DNA from: Pseudomonas putida
GTDB taxonomy: Bacteria; Pseudomonadota; Gammaproteobacteria; Pseudomonadales; Pseudomonadaceae
Assembly: GCF_002906855.1 (NCBI RefSeq)
Contig: NZ_MINI01000028.1
Span: forward strand, 62,001-126,000
DNA: 64,000 bases
Reading direction: 5' to 3'
The notes under the pieces are model-generated. The model was not told the DNA's origin. It saw only the letters and a list, made by a program, of their open reading frames with translations, and ran no database searches. Made by a program: the position numbers and the translations under genes. Shown piece by piece: positions 37,635-45,567 of this stretch (positions are counted from its first letter, which is position 1; every line of letters begins with the position of its first letter).

Positions 37635-39005
37635 TCAAACACGCAACATGTGGACTGCCAGGCCGACCAGAGCGCAGGCAATCAGCACCTGGATCACCCC
37701 TCGTTTGAAGCGGAACAAGGCAATCGCTGCCGCTACCGCGATCACAGCGGAAGGCCAATCAAGCGCCCCATTGAAGCCTTTTGGCCAAAGCACGTGATAG
37801 CCGAAGAACATTGCGAGGTTGAGGATCACGCCCACTACTGCAGCCGTGATCCCCGTCAGCGGTGCGGTGAACTTCATCTCGTTGTGAGTCGATTCCACCA
37901 ACGGGCCACCGGCGAGGATGAACAGGAACGACGGCAAGAAGGTGAACCAGGTGACGAGGCTCGCCGCGACTGCACCGGCCAGGAATGGGTGCTCCGCACC
38001 GAACATCGGATGCACGTATCCACCGACGAAGCCGACGAAGGCAACCACCATGATCAGTGGGCCCGGAGTGGTTTCCCCCAAGGCGAGGCCATCGATCATC
38101 TGGGTTGGCGTCAGCCATCCGTAGTGCCCGACAGCGCCCTGATAGACATAGGGCAGCACAGCATACGCACCGCCAAAAGTCATCAGTGCGGCCTTGGTGA
38201 AGAACCAGCCCATCTGCGTCAGGGTGCCGTCCCAGCCAAACGATAGCGTCAGCAGCCCCATGGGCAGGGCCCAGAGCCCTGCACCGACCATCAGCAGGCG
38301 TACCAGATGCCCCCAGCTGAAACGGGTATGCTCAGGCGTGGGGGTGTCGTCATCGATAAGGGCCGGGCCATAGCTGTTCTTCGCGGCTCCATGACCACCA
38401 CCGATTACGAATTTGCTCGGGGCGAAGCGACCACCCACATAGCCGATGATGGCAGCCACCAGCACGATCAGCGGGAACGGCACGTTGAGGGCGAAGATCG
38501 CCACGAACGAGGCGCCGGCCATAGCCCACAGCCAGCCATTCTTCAGTGCCCGCGAGCCAATCCGGTGGGCTGCATGAACGACAATAGCCGTGACCGCCGG
38601 CTTGATGCCATAGAAGATCCCCGCGACTACCGGTACCTCGCCAAAGGCGACGTAGACCCAGGACAAACCGATCAGGATGAACAGCGAAGGCAGCACGAAC
38701 AATGCGCCGGCAATCACCCCGCCCCAGCTGCGGTGCATGAGCCAACCGATATACGTGGCCAGCTGCTGAGCCTCGGGGCCGGGCAACAACATGCAATAGT
38801 TCAGCGCGTGCAGGAAACGCTTCTCGCTGATCCACCGCCTGCGCTCTACCAGCTCCTGGTGCATGATCGAGATCTGCCCGGCAGGCCCGCCAAAGCTGAT
38901 GAAGCCCAACTTGAGCCAGAACAGGAAGGCTTCATAGAGACCGATCGGCTGCTGAGTTGCTTGCGATGGCGGCTGTTCACTTACTGCGGAGGTGGTATCA
39001 ACCAT
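37635..39005 (-). CDS. chrA: Chromate efflux transporter ChrA
   Basis: CHR-superfamily inner-membrane transporter that exports chromate. The 456-residue length and two homologous halves mark the long-chain type. The first half holds the signatures LKLGFISFGGPAGQISIM and LLPGPEAQQLATYIGW. The second half has FFTKAALMTFGGAYAVLPYV and LALGETTPGPLIMVVAFVGF. About ten membrane helices are visible. ATG 39005 (MVDTTSAVSEQ) overlaps the chrB stop, so translation is coupled. It forms a two-gene chromate unit divergent from the nickel-type exporter. Confidence 0.95.
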   Translation of the reverse strand: MVDTTSAVSEQPPSQATQQPIGLYEAFLFWLKLGFISFGGPAGQISIMHQELVERRRWISEKRFLHALNYCMLLPGPEAQQLATYIGWLMHRSWGGVIAGALFVLPSLFILIGLSWVYVAFGEVPVVAGIFYGIKPAVTAIVVHAAHRIGSRALKNGWLWAMAGASFVAIFALNVPFPLIVLVAAIIGYVGGRFAPSKFVIGGGHGAAKNSYGPALIDDDTPTPEHTRFSWGHLVRLLMVGAGLWALPMGLLTLSFGWDGTLTQMGWFFTKAALMTFGGAYAVLPYVYQGAVGHYGWLTPTQMIDGLALGETTPGPLIMVVAFVGFVGGYVHPMFGAEHPFLAGAVAASLVTWFTFLPSFLFILAGGPLVESTHNEMKFTAPLTGITAAVVGVILNLAMFFGYHVLWPKGFNGALDWPSAVIAVAAAIALFRFKRGVIQVLIACALVGLAVHMLRV

Positions 39006-39939
39006 TTTGGGCTTCCTCACTTGCGAAAGCCGTCAGCAGGCCATCGAAGATGCCTCCTGCGACCATTGTCAGTTGATCGTCATCGCCAATGCTCTCTCTC
39101 AAGCCAGCGAGGACACGCTCGATACCGGGTGCTTCGGAAGGTTGTACGCCTCCCACATCCAGGTAGTGGATGACGCCTGCCAGGCGTGCCAGGCCTGGCT
39201 GCTGAACGGCAAAGCTCTCGATGAGGGTTTCGAAGGAAATCCGCTGGCCAACGTGGCTGAACCGGGCCCCATCAAAATCAAAGCCGAGCGCATCGCTTGG
39301 GCAGTCACTGGGACTGTCCAACCAAATGAATTGGGCATCGGCATCAATGAAGCGACGGATCAGCCAGGCACAGGCCAACCGGTCTACCCATGGGCGTTTT
39401 CGCGTTGCCCATCGGCGACCTTGGTATTCGCTGCGCTCCAGCTGCTTGATGGCCTCATCGTGCGCACTCGGCTCATCGGAAGACAGTGCTCGGCTAATCG
39501 CGGTCTCAAGTTCCTGCAGGGCCGAGTCGGCTTGTGTCTTGAACACACCTGGGAAGAAATCGATCGCTGTCAACTGGCCGAAGGCCTTCCTGAGCTTGCG
39601 CACCTGCCGGGCTGTCAGCAGCGCATTCTCCGGGGATAGGTCAGCTCGGCAGCCTGCAATTTCTTCCATCAGCTTGGCGTATTCATCGCTTCTGTCGAAT
39701 AGCCCGCTGAAGCGCTCCTCGCGTTCAGGCAGCGACAGCAGAAATGCCGTGCCGTTGATGGCCAGCACATCTCGCTCCACCGCTTCGAACGTTTCGCGGC
39801 CCGCGCTTTTTTCTGGCAGCAGGTACACACCATCGCGCAGCACAGCTGCACCGGAGGCCTTCAGGGTTCTCCATGCGCGCATACGCTCGGTGGCGTTGGC
39901 CGTCGGCAGCCCAAGGATCAGTAACGACCAATCAATCAT
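38998..39939 (-). CDS. chrB: Chromate resistance protein ChrB
   Basis: A 313-residue protein of the ChrB family. The N-terminal domain (1-150) has LLILGLPTANATERMRAWRTLKASGAAVLRDGVYLLP. The C-terminal ChrB domain has KRPWVDRLACAWLIRRFIDADAQFIW and GFDFDGARFSHVGQRISFETL. In Cupriavidus and Ochrobactrum ChrB acts as a chromate-responsive regulator and is needed for full resistance. It is cotranscribed with chrA. Its promoter lies in the 190-base gap to the divergent MFS gene. Confidence 0.93.
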   Translation of the reverse strand: MIDWSLLILGLPTANATERMRAWRTLKASGAAVLRDGVYLLPEKSAGRETFEAVERDVLAINGTAFLLSLPEREERFSGLFDRSDEYAKLMEEIAGCRADLSPENALLTARQVRKLRKAFGQLTAIDFFPGVFKTQADSALQELETAISRALSSDEPSAHDEAIKQLERSEYQGRRWATRKRPWVDRLACAWLIRRFIDADAQFIWLDSPSDCPSDALGFDFDGARFSHVGQRISFETLIESFAVQQPGLARLAGVIHYLDVGGVQPSEAPGIERVLAGLRESIGDDDQLTMVAGGIFDGLLTAFASEEAQNG

Positions 39940-40039
39940 GTAGAAGGCTCAGCATAAAATGTATCTCTCTCTACATTAAACCAGATTTGGCTAAAAGCAA
40001 TGGGTATTCATTGACCGTGCTGAGCAGCACGGAATCGCG

Positions 40040-40069
40040 TTGACCATATCCCCCTGGGGGGGATACGCT
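40040..40069 (+). promoter_or_regulatory. Promoter with G-tract operator before the nickel exporter gene
   Basis: TTGACC (40,040-40,045) and a weak -10 near 40,063-40,069 enclose TATCCCCCTGGGGGGGATA (40,047-40,065), a near-perfect inverted repeat. The same arrangement occurs at 45,182-45,210. C/G-tract palindromes flanked by A/T are operator types of RcnR/CsoR repressors, and two such repressors are encoded nearby. Confidence 0.7.
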
Positions 40070-40129
40070 GTTGTCGATCTGATGAAGTTCAGGCGATAGA
40101 GATCGCCTCCAGCCGTGCACGGAGGTGCC

Positions 40130-41434
40130 ATGCTATTTGTCCTGAAAAACCGCAATTACAGGCACCTGTTCCTTGCTCAGGTGATTGCCTTGATAGGCAC
40201 CGGCCTGGCGACCGTAGCGCTTGGGCTTCTGGCCTGTGATCTGGCCGGCGCGCAGGCCGGCGCCGTCCTGGGTACCGCGCTTGCGATCAAGATGGTGGCC
40301 TACATTGGCGTGGCCCCGATTGCCGGTGCGTTTGCCGAACACTTGCCCAGAAAAGCCATGCTGGTCTCTCTCGACCTGGTCAGGGCTGCCGTGGCGCTAT
40401 TGCTCCCGTTTGTCACAGAGATCTGGCAGGTCTACGTGCTGATTTTCGTGCTGCAGTCTGCATCTGCCGCGTTCACCCCGACATTTCAGGCCACCATCCC
40501 CGACATCCTCCCTGACGAGCGTGAGTACACCCGAGCGCTGTCGCTTTCGCGACTGGCTTACGACCTTGAGAGCGTCATCAGCCCAATGCTCGCGGCAGCC
40601 CTGTTGACCGTGGTCAGCTTCCACAGCCTATTCGGTGGCACCGTCGTGGGATTTCTCGTATCAGCTGCAATGGTGGTTTCAGCGGTATTGCCTGTAGCCG
40701 TTCGCGGGCCTAAACGGAGCATCTACGAGCGCACGACCAAAGGCCTACGGATCTTCCTGCGTACTCCGCGCCTGCGCGGCCTACTAGCCCTGAACCTCGC
40801 AATTGCTGCTGCCAGCGCAATGGTGATAGTGAATACGGTCGTGTTGGTTCAGGCGAAGCTTGGGCTGGATCAGAGCGCTATGGCCATGGCGTTAATGGCT
40901 TTCGGTGGCGGCTCGATGGTGGTGGCGCTATTGCTTCCCCGACTGCTTGAACGCCTGGATGATCGTAAGGCCATGCTTGCCGGTGGAGCAGTGCTGGTGG
41001 TCGGCCTGCTGATAGGGGCCTTCGTTTCCAGCTATTCGGCTCTGATAGTTCTGTGGGTGGTACTGGGTGCTGGATATTCCCTGGCACTAACGCCGTCGGG
41101 GCGTATCTTGCGTAGGTCGTCTTCGGCTCAGGATCGACCAGCGCTATTCGCGGCACAGTTCGCCTTGTCGCATGCCTGTTGGCTTATTACCTACCCATTG
41201 GCCGGATGGCTGGGAGCCAGCGTGAACCTGACGTCTGCGTTCGTTGGTCTAGGCCTGCTCGCTGGGGCAGCGTGGATACTGAGCAAATGGATCTGGCATC
41301 CCGACCATGAGGACGAGGTGGTGTCGCATCAGCATGACGATCTTTCGGAAGACGATCCTCATGTCGCGGATGGCAAATCTCATGCGCACTCCTTTGTCAT
41401 CGATGAGCACCACCGGAAATGGCCACGGCGATAG
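40130..41434 (+). CDS. nreB: MFS exporter, NreB-type nickel resistance protein
   Basis: A 434-residue major facilitator protein with about twelve membrane helices. It starts MLFVLKNRNYRHLFLAQVIALIGTGL and keeps the family loop RKAMLVSLDLVRA between helices 2 and 3. The hydrophilic C-terminal tail (from about residue 390) is rich in His and Asp (HPDHEDEVVSHQHDDLSEDD, then HSFVIDEHHRKW). A His-rich tail is the mark of NreB nickel exporters. GGAGGTGCC precedes ATG 40130. The G-tract operator upstream supports metal control. Cobalt or other divalent metals are possible substrates. Confidence 0.82.
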   Translation: MLFVLKNRNYRHLFLAQVIALIGTGLATVALGLLACDLAGAQAGAVLGTALAIKMVAYIGVAPIAGAFAEHLPRKAMLVSLDLVRAAVALLLPFVTEIWQVYVLIFVLQSASAAFTPTFQATIPDILPDEREYTRALSLSRLAYDLESVISPMLAAALLTVVSFHSLFGGTVVGFLVSAAMVVSAVLPVAVRGPKRSIYERTTKGLRIFLRTPRLRGLLALNLAIAAASAMVIVNTVVLVQAKLGLDQSAMAMALMAFGGGSMVVALLLPRLLERLDDRKAMLAGGAVLVVGLLIGAFVSSYSALIVLWVVLGAGYSLALTPSGRILRRSSSAQDRPALFAAQFALSHACWLITYPLAGWLGASVNLTSAFVGLGLLAGAAWILSKWIWHPDHEDEVVSHQHDDLSEDDPHVADGKSHAHSFVIDEHHRKWPRR

Positions 41435-41474
41435 CGCCCTCCATCCTGGGCGGTGGAGGGGCGCCTGGTCGGTG

Positions 41475-41648
41475 TTATTTCTTCAGTGCCTTCAGCCGCG
41501 CACTGGCTTTCTGTACGGCTGCCATCTTCTCCGGGCGTTTCATGCGTTTCCACTTGCGGATTTCGTCTTTCGATCGCCCGCAACTGACACAGAGATCACC
41601 TTTCAGCTGACAGAGTGAAATACAAGGATTCTCGATCGCTGAAGCCAT
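41475..41648 (-). CDS. Small DUF1289 protein
   Basis: A 57-residue protein made almost only of the DUF1289 domain: MASAIENPCISLCQLKGDLC, then VSCGRSKDEIRKWKRMKRPEK, with C-x3-C and C-x2-C cysteine pairs. The function of the domain is unknown; a metal or cluster site is likely. ATG 41648 fits the family start, and AGGTAA lies upstream. It is downstream of dmeF on the same strand, 69 bases away, and may belong to that unit. Confidence 0.8.
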   Translation of the reverse strand: MASAIENPCISLCQLKGDLCVSCGRSKDEIRKWKRMKRPEKMAAVQKASARLKALKK

Positions 41649-41716
41649 TGTTGGGTTACCTGTGGCACTGGACTCTGATGCGAGCGTGCGGGCAGCAACT
41701 GCGACCCGCATCCACA

Positions 41717-42673
41717 TCAGGCCTGATGGACTTCGACGGTCAGATGCCGTACTTCATGAACTGGTAGCAGTCGTTCACGAATGCTTGAGACGCTTGTTTG
41801 AGCGTGGCCAACAACACTGACGATCGCTGCGTGAGCGTCGGGCCCGACACGCCAGACATGCAGATCGCAGATGCGGACGTCACCCGGCTGCTCAATGAAC
41901 TCGCGGATTTCCTGCGCCACGTGATCATCGGTTTTGTCCAAAAGAACACCGGCGGTCACTTTCATCAGGTTCCATGACCAACGACCAATTACAACAGCGC
42001 CTACGATACCCATCACCGGGTCGAGCCAGACCCAGCCCAGGAATTTGCCTGCCAGCAGGGCGACAATTGCCAGAACCGAGGTCAATGCATCGGCAAGGAC
42101 ATGTACATAGGCCGATCGTAGATTGTTATCGCCGCTGCTATGTCCGTGGCTGTGTCCATGATCGTGGTGATGGTGGTCATGAACGTGATCATGGTCGTGC
42201 CCGTGCCCGTGACCCAGCAGCAGCGCACTGACAATGTTCACCAGCAAGCCTACGACGGCGATAGCAATGGCCGTGCCGAACTGCACTTCATTCGGTTGGA
42301 ACAAGCGGACGACCGACTCAGCACCGACTGCCAGGGCAACAAGCCCCAGGATCAGCGCCGAGGCAAACCCACCCAGGTCACCAACCTTCCCAGTACCAAA
42401 ACTGAAACGTGAGTTGGTGGCGTGCCGCTTTGCGTATGCATACGCGGCTGCCGCGATACCGAGCGCACCGGCGTGCGTAGCCATATGGAAACCGTCGGCC
42501 AGTAGAGCCATCGATCCGGTGATGTAGCCGGCGGCAATTTCACCCATCATCATCACAACGGTCAGTAAGACCACCCAAAGCGTGCGCTTTGCATTCTCTT
42601 CGTGGGAGGCGCCAAGAAAAACATGGTCGTGGATGGTAGCTGTCGTGCTCATTGCTTGGGTGTCCGAGGTCAT
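41717..42673 (-). CDS. dmeF: Cation diffusion facilitator DmeF (cobalt/nickel export)
   Basis: A CDF-family antiporter of 318 residues with six membrane helices. Metal-site residues are visible in LLADGFHMATHAGALG (helix 2) and HVLADALTSVLAIV (helix 5). Between helices 4 and 5 is a His-rich loop of about 25 residues (HGHGHDHDHVHDHHHHDHGH), which is typical of DmeF. The C-terminal cytoplasmic domain includes DVRICDLHVWRVGPD. Its ATG overlaps the dmeR stop (ATGA), so it is under the repressor encoded upstream. Cobalt is the main known substrate of DmeF, nickel the second. Confidence 0.92.
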   Translation of the reverse strand: MTSDTQAMSTTATIHDHVFLGASHEENAKRTLWVVLLTVVMMMGEIAAGYITGSMALLADGFHMATHAGALGIAAAAYAYAKRHATNSRFSFGTGKVGDLGGFASALILGLVALAVGAESVVRLFQPNEVQFGTAIAIAVVGLLVNIVSALLLGHGHGHDHDHVHDHHHHDHGHSHGHSSGDNNLRSAYVHVLADALTSVLAIVALLAGKFLGWVWLDPVMGIVGAVVIGRWSWNLMKVTAGVLLDKTDDHVAQEIREFIEQPGDVRICDLHVWRVGPDAHAAIVSVVGHAQTSVSSIRERLLPVHEVRHLTVEVHQA

Positions 42674-42945
42674 TTTGAGTAACGCTGAATGGCTTCCAGG
42701 AGTTCCTCCACTCCCTTGCTGCGCTCTTCGTCAGTGAGAGAAGGGGCAGCCACGTGCGCCCTGGCGTGATCTCTGATGATCTCGTCCAGTAGCCCATTCA
42801 TCGCGCCACGCGTCGACGCCACCAGAAGGAGGGTTTTAGCGCAGTCCTCATCTTCCTGAAGCGCTTTTTCGATTGCTTGCACCTGTCCAGCAATGCGTTT
42901 GACGCGTTTGAGCAGCGCGTCCTTGTTCGATGCGAGATGGCCCAT
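42670..42945 (-). CDS. dmeR: RcnR/CsoR-family metal-responsive repressor DmeR
   Basis: A 91-residue all-helical repressor (DUF156). The sensor residues follow the RcnR-type pattern: His3 (MGHLAS), Cys in EDCAKTLL (about 35), and two His in RDHARAH (about 60-64). This points to cobalt or nickel rather than copper. It is the first gene of the dmeRF unit. Two C-tract operator-like sites lie directly before its start codon, as expected for autoregulation. Confidence 0.9.
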   Translation of the reverse strand: MGHLASNKDALLKRVKRIAGQVQAIEKALQEDEDCAKTLLLVASTRGAMNGLLDEIIRDHARAHVAAPSLTDEERSKGVEELLEAIQRYSK

Positions 42946-42967
42946 ACCATACCCCCCCTATGTATAT
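42944..42967. promoter_or_regulatory. DmeR-type operator 1
   Basis: ATACCATACCCCCCCTATGTATAT: a C7 tract flanked by ATA/TAT repeats, immediately upstream of the dmeR ATG. It resembles the described DmeR/FrmR/RcnR operators (AT inverted repeats around a C/G tract). Confidence 0.72.
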
Positions 42968-42982
42968 TGTCGCGAAGATTGT

Positions 42983-43001
42983 CATACCCCGCCCCCCTAT
43001 G
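42983..43001. promoter_or_regulatory. DmeR-type operator 2
   Basis: CATACCCCGCCCCCCTATG: a second C-tract site with CATA/TATG flanks, 36 bases upstream of the first. Paired sites suggest that tetramers bind side by side over the dmeR promoter. Confidence 0.6.
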
Positions 43002-43115
43002 CAAGGGGCAGCAGTCAGCAGACGTTATTTGGAGGCGAACGGAGCGACTGACAGACCTGTCAACCGTTGTCCTGAGGTAGGTAAAAATTGAGCCATCCTT
43101 GGCTCTAGTTGGACG

Positions 43116-43238
43116 TCAGTCGTGAGCGTGACCATGGCCCGCGCTGTCGCCAGTGGCCTCAGGCTCGGCATCGCCGCATGCGACAAGCAGACCGAGAAGA
43201 CCGATTACGGCGAGCGAACGTAGCAGTTTGATAGTCAT
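43116..43238 (-). CDS. Short His-tailed lipoprotein
   Basis: A 40-residue protein, translated by hand: MTIKLLRSLAVIGLLGLLVA followed by CGDAEPEATGDSAGHGHAHD. The lipobox LVAC gives a lipidated Cys21, leaving a 20-residue mature peptide that ends in HGHAHD, a probable metal-binding tail. It lies 75 bases after the membrane anchor gene on the same strand, so it is probably the last gene of the HupE unit. Its small size would make most gene finders miss it. The function is unknown; a metal-buffering role at the outer or inner membrane is inference. Confidence 0.75.
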   Translation of the reverse strand: MTIKLLRSLAVIGLLGLLVACGDAEPEATGDSAGHGHAHD

Positions 43239-43313
43239 GTCTTGAGTTCCACAGTGGTGCAATCAAAGGGGTCATGGGCTGAGACTCACTGCATATGAGT
43301 CTCAGCCAGAAGG

Positions 43314-43982
43314 TCATTTTTTGAGGTTGAGGTAGTCACCCGCCGTGTTCAGCACGATGGTTACGTTGCCCGAGGTACGGTTACGCCAGAACCAGCCATG
43401 GGTTCCTTCGAAGAGCGCAGTCAGCTCACCCGTGTCACCCTTGACCTGGCGACCTTTGCTATAGCTGTGGAAGTCGCCTTGAGCGGCGTTGTAGGTTTCA
43501 CCATGGGTGTCATAGTTGACCGGCCCCGAAGCGCTCCATTTGTAGGCCACGATCGCGCCCTTGCGCATTTCGAGCTTGATCTCACGCCCTTCGCCAGGTT
43601 TCAGGGTCAGGCTGACCTCATCCTTTTTCGCTAACGGTTGTTCGGCCTGGCTGGCAGGCTCAACGGCGGCAACCTGTGGCACCGGAGCGGGAGCTACCGA
43701 AGGTATTGGTGCTGATGCCGCCACTGTTGAAGCCGGTGCAGGCGAAGGCACTTTGGCTGCAGCTTCATCGGCCAAGGCCTCCTGTGCGAGAGATATCTTG
43801 ATCTCCCCCATTTGCGTGAGCCCCATGGCACGGCCCAGGCCAGTTGGATCGACGGCGTACTCCGAAGGCATGACCACGGTGACCAGAAGCCCCATCGCGA
43901 CCGCGAAAGCGATGGCGGTGGATCGGATGAGCTGACGGCTGCTCGGCAGTTCGCTTGCCGAAGGAAGTGGAGAGTTGAACAT
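43314..43982 (-). CDS. Membrane-anchored protein of the HupE metal locus
   Basis: A 222-residue protein. One N-terminal membrane helix (residues 20-40, STAIAFAVAMGLLVTVVMPS) is followed by an Ala/Pro-rich linker (about 70-115) and a periplasmic beta-rich domain. That domain holds LKPGEGREIKLEMRKGAIVAYKWSA, DTHGE and GTHGWFWRNRTSGNVTIVLN. Proteins of this design are annotated as transmembrane anchor proteins next to HupE/UreJ-family genes. It starts 12 bases after the hupE-like stop. The periplasmic domain may bind metal or the partner protein. Confidence 0.78.
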   Translation of the reverse strand: MFNSPLPSASELPSSRQLIRSTAIAFAVAMGLLVTVVMPSEYAVDPTGLGRAMGLTQMGEIKISLAQEALADEAAAKVPSPAPASTVAASAPIPSVAPAPVPQVAAVEPASQAEQPLAKKDEVSLTLKPGEGREIKLEMRKGAIVAYKWSASGPVNYDTHGETYNAAQGDFHSYSKGRQVKGDTGELTALFEGTHGWFWRNRTSGNVTIVLNTAGDYLNLKK

Positions 43983-43994
43983 TTTTCAGGATCC

Positions 43995-44732
43995 TCAGGC
44001 GGTAACGAACAGGCCGGTCAGCTGGTAACCCATCAGCAGGAAACCGGCACTCATCATGGCAACGTTGGCGGTGTAGGCGTGACGCCAGAAACCACCGGTT
44101 TTTCTCCAGTAGCCCATCACGATCAGGATGGCGCTCAGCGCGAGCAACTGACCAATCTCCACCCCGATATTGAAGGCAATGAGGTTCGGGATCAGGCCTT
44201 CGGCCGAGATTTCGTACTCCTGGATCTTTGTTGCCAGGCCAAAGCCATGCAGCAGGCCGAAGGCGAGCGTCGCGGCTTTGGTGTTCGGCTGGTAACCGAA
44301 CCAGCGCTTGAAGGCCCCCAGGTTGTCCATCGCCTTGTAGACCACCGAGAAACCGATGATCGCGTCGATGATGTAGGAGCTGATGCTGATCTCAGTAAGC
44401 ACGCCGAACAGCAGCGTGACCGAATGTCCAACGGCGAACAGCGTGACGTAGAGGCCCACGTCCTTGAGGCGGTAGAGGAAGAAGATTACGCCGAACAGAA
44501 ACAGCAGGTGGTCGTAGCCCGTCATCATGTGCTTGGCGCCCATGTAGATGAACGGGATCAGCATGACCCCCGAGCTTTCCTGGATGAATCCCTTGTCGCC
44601 TTCCGCTACGGCGTGTGCCAATGCCTCCGGCATGCCGATGAGCAATGACACGGCGAACAGGAACAAAAGGAAGATGGGATGGCGTGCTCGCACGGCAAGC
44701 AAGCCCCCACCCGGTATCGAGTGTAAACGCAT
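43995..44732 (-). CDS. HupE/UreJ-family membrane protein
   Basis: A 245-residue inner-membrane protein with a cleavable or anchoring N-terminal segment (to about residue 40, LAHAVAEGD) and about six more helices. The family motif MGAKHMMTGYDHLLFLFGVIFF (histidine and aspartate in a membrane helix) and AVGHSVTL, LLHGFGLA and FNIGVEIGQL are present. HupE and UreJ proteins take up nickel or cobalt in hydrogenase and urease systems. In this export-type locus the direction of transport is uncertain. It is cotranscribed with the membrane-anchored protein downstream. Confidence 0.85.
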   Translation of the reverse strand: MRLHSIPGGGLLAVRARHPIFLLFLFAVSLLIGMPEALAHAVAEGDKGFIQESSGVMLIPFIYMGAKHMMTGYDHLLFLFGVIFFLYRLKDVGLYVTLFAVGHSVTLLFGVLTEISISSYIIDAIIGFSVVYKAMDNLGAFKRWFGYQPNTKAATLAFGLLHGFGLATKIQEYEISAEGLIPNLIAFNIGVEIGQLLALSAILIVMGYWRKTGGFWRHAYTANVAMMSAGFLLMGYQLTGLFVTA

Positions 44733-44779
44733 GGATCAATCCTTTTTTGCAATGATCGAGAGCCGCAAAGCGGCCAGGG

Positions 44780-45139
44780 TCAGGAAGCAAAAGCAGGACG
44801 AGGTGGGCGTTCGATTCGGAAGATTGGTGGGTGTGGTACCGATTCGCCTGACCAGGTCAATGGCATGGACGGGCCGAAGATAGGTGTCAGTTGCGTAGCA
44901 GAAGAGAGCTGAGGGGTCTCGTGCTGGTGGTCGGGCGTGAGCGGGGCGTGATAGTGGTCAGTGCAGTGCGTGCAGCTCCACGAAGCCTCGCCATGGTCAT
45001 GCCCGTACTTCATGTTCACTGCCTCTTGGGCAGCGACTTGAGTCGGTACTGCCAACGAATAGGCGTGCCCCGTCCAGGCCAGCATAACGGCCATAGCCAA
45101 AGCCACGATCATGGCTGATGACAGGAAACGACGGGACAT
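44780..45139 (-). CDS. Exported His-rich protein, CzcI-like
   Basis: A 119-residue protein with signal peptide or anchor (residues 1-27, ending GHAYSLA). The mature part has many potential ligands: KYGHDHGEASWSCTHCTDHY followed by HAPLTPDHQHE. The end PHPPIFRIERPPRPAF resembles the C termini of small periplasmic CzcI-type proteins of metal efflux loci. It is the first gene of the leftward unit with hupE, anchor and small lipoprotein, and is divergent from the CsoR/InrS-type repressor with the shared operator between them. Function by analogy only. Confidence 0.7.
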   Translation of the reverse strand: MSRRFLSSAMIVALAMAVMLAWTGHAYSLAVPTQVAAQEAVNMKYGHDHGEASWSCTHCTDHYHAPLTPDHQHETPQLSSATQLTPIFGPSMPLTWSGESVPHPPIFRIERPPRPAFAS

Positions 45140-45181
45140 TCAGATGCCTATGACGCTGATTCAACAGCAACGCTGCACGTT

Positions 45182-45210
45182 TGACCTAACCCCCTGGGGG
45201 GGATAGCATC
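45182..45210 (+). promoter_or_regulatory. Promoter with G-tract operator before the CsoR-like gene
   Basis: TTGACC (45,182-45,187) and TAGCAT (45,205-45,210) are 17 bases apart, and TAACCCCCTGGGGGGGATA fills the spacer. It repeats the arrangement before the nickel exporter gene and should let the repressor block RNA polymerase at its own promoter. Confidence 0.72.
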
Positions 45211-45245
45211 GCCAGCGTAATGTATCGACGACAGAGACTCAAGAT

Positions 45246-45563
45246 ATGTCCGATCACTCTCATGATCACCAGCACAATGATGGACAGGGCCATGCCCATC
45301 CTCACCAGAGCCATGAGGCGATCATCAAGCGCCTGAAGCGTGCAGACGGTCATCTGCGCAGCATCATTGCCATGATCGAGGACGGGCGGGAATGTGTAGA
45401 CATTGCCCAGCAACTGCATGCGGTTGAAAAGGCCGTCTGCCAGGCCAAGCGCACGCTCATCCAAGACCATATCGACCACTGTCTTGAGGATTCGGTTACA
45501 GCCTTGAGCAAGGGCGATAGATCGGCCCTGGACGAATTCAAGCAAATTACCAAGTACCTGTAG
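45246..45563 (+). CDS. CsoR-family repressor with His-rich N terminus (NreA/InrS-like)
   Basis: A 105-residue DUF156 repressor. The first 24 residues are His-rich (MSDHSHDHQHNDGQGHAHPH). The core has AIIKRLKRADGHLRSIIAMIEDGRECVDIAQQL and TLIQDHIDHCLED, giving the Cys-His-Cys set of CsoR. A C-H-C site with extra N-terminal histidines is also found in the nickel sensor InrS, so nickel is as likely as copper, and the surroundings favour nickel or cobalt. The gene has an operator in its own promoter and probably also controls the exporter at 40,130, whose operator is nearly identical. Confidence 0.87.
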   Translation: MSDHSHDHQHNDGQGHAHPHQSHEAIIKRLKRADGHLRSIIAMIEDGRECVDIAQQLHAVEKAVCQAKRTLIQDHIDHCLEDSVTALSKGDRSALDEFKQITKYL

Positions 45564-45567
45564 AACT

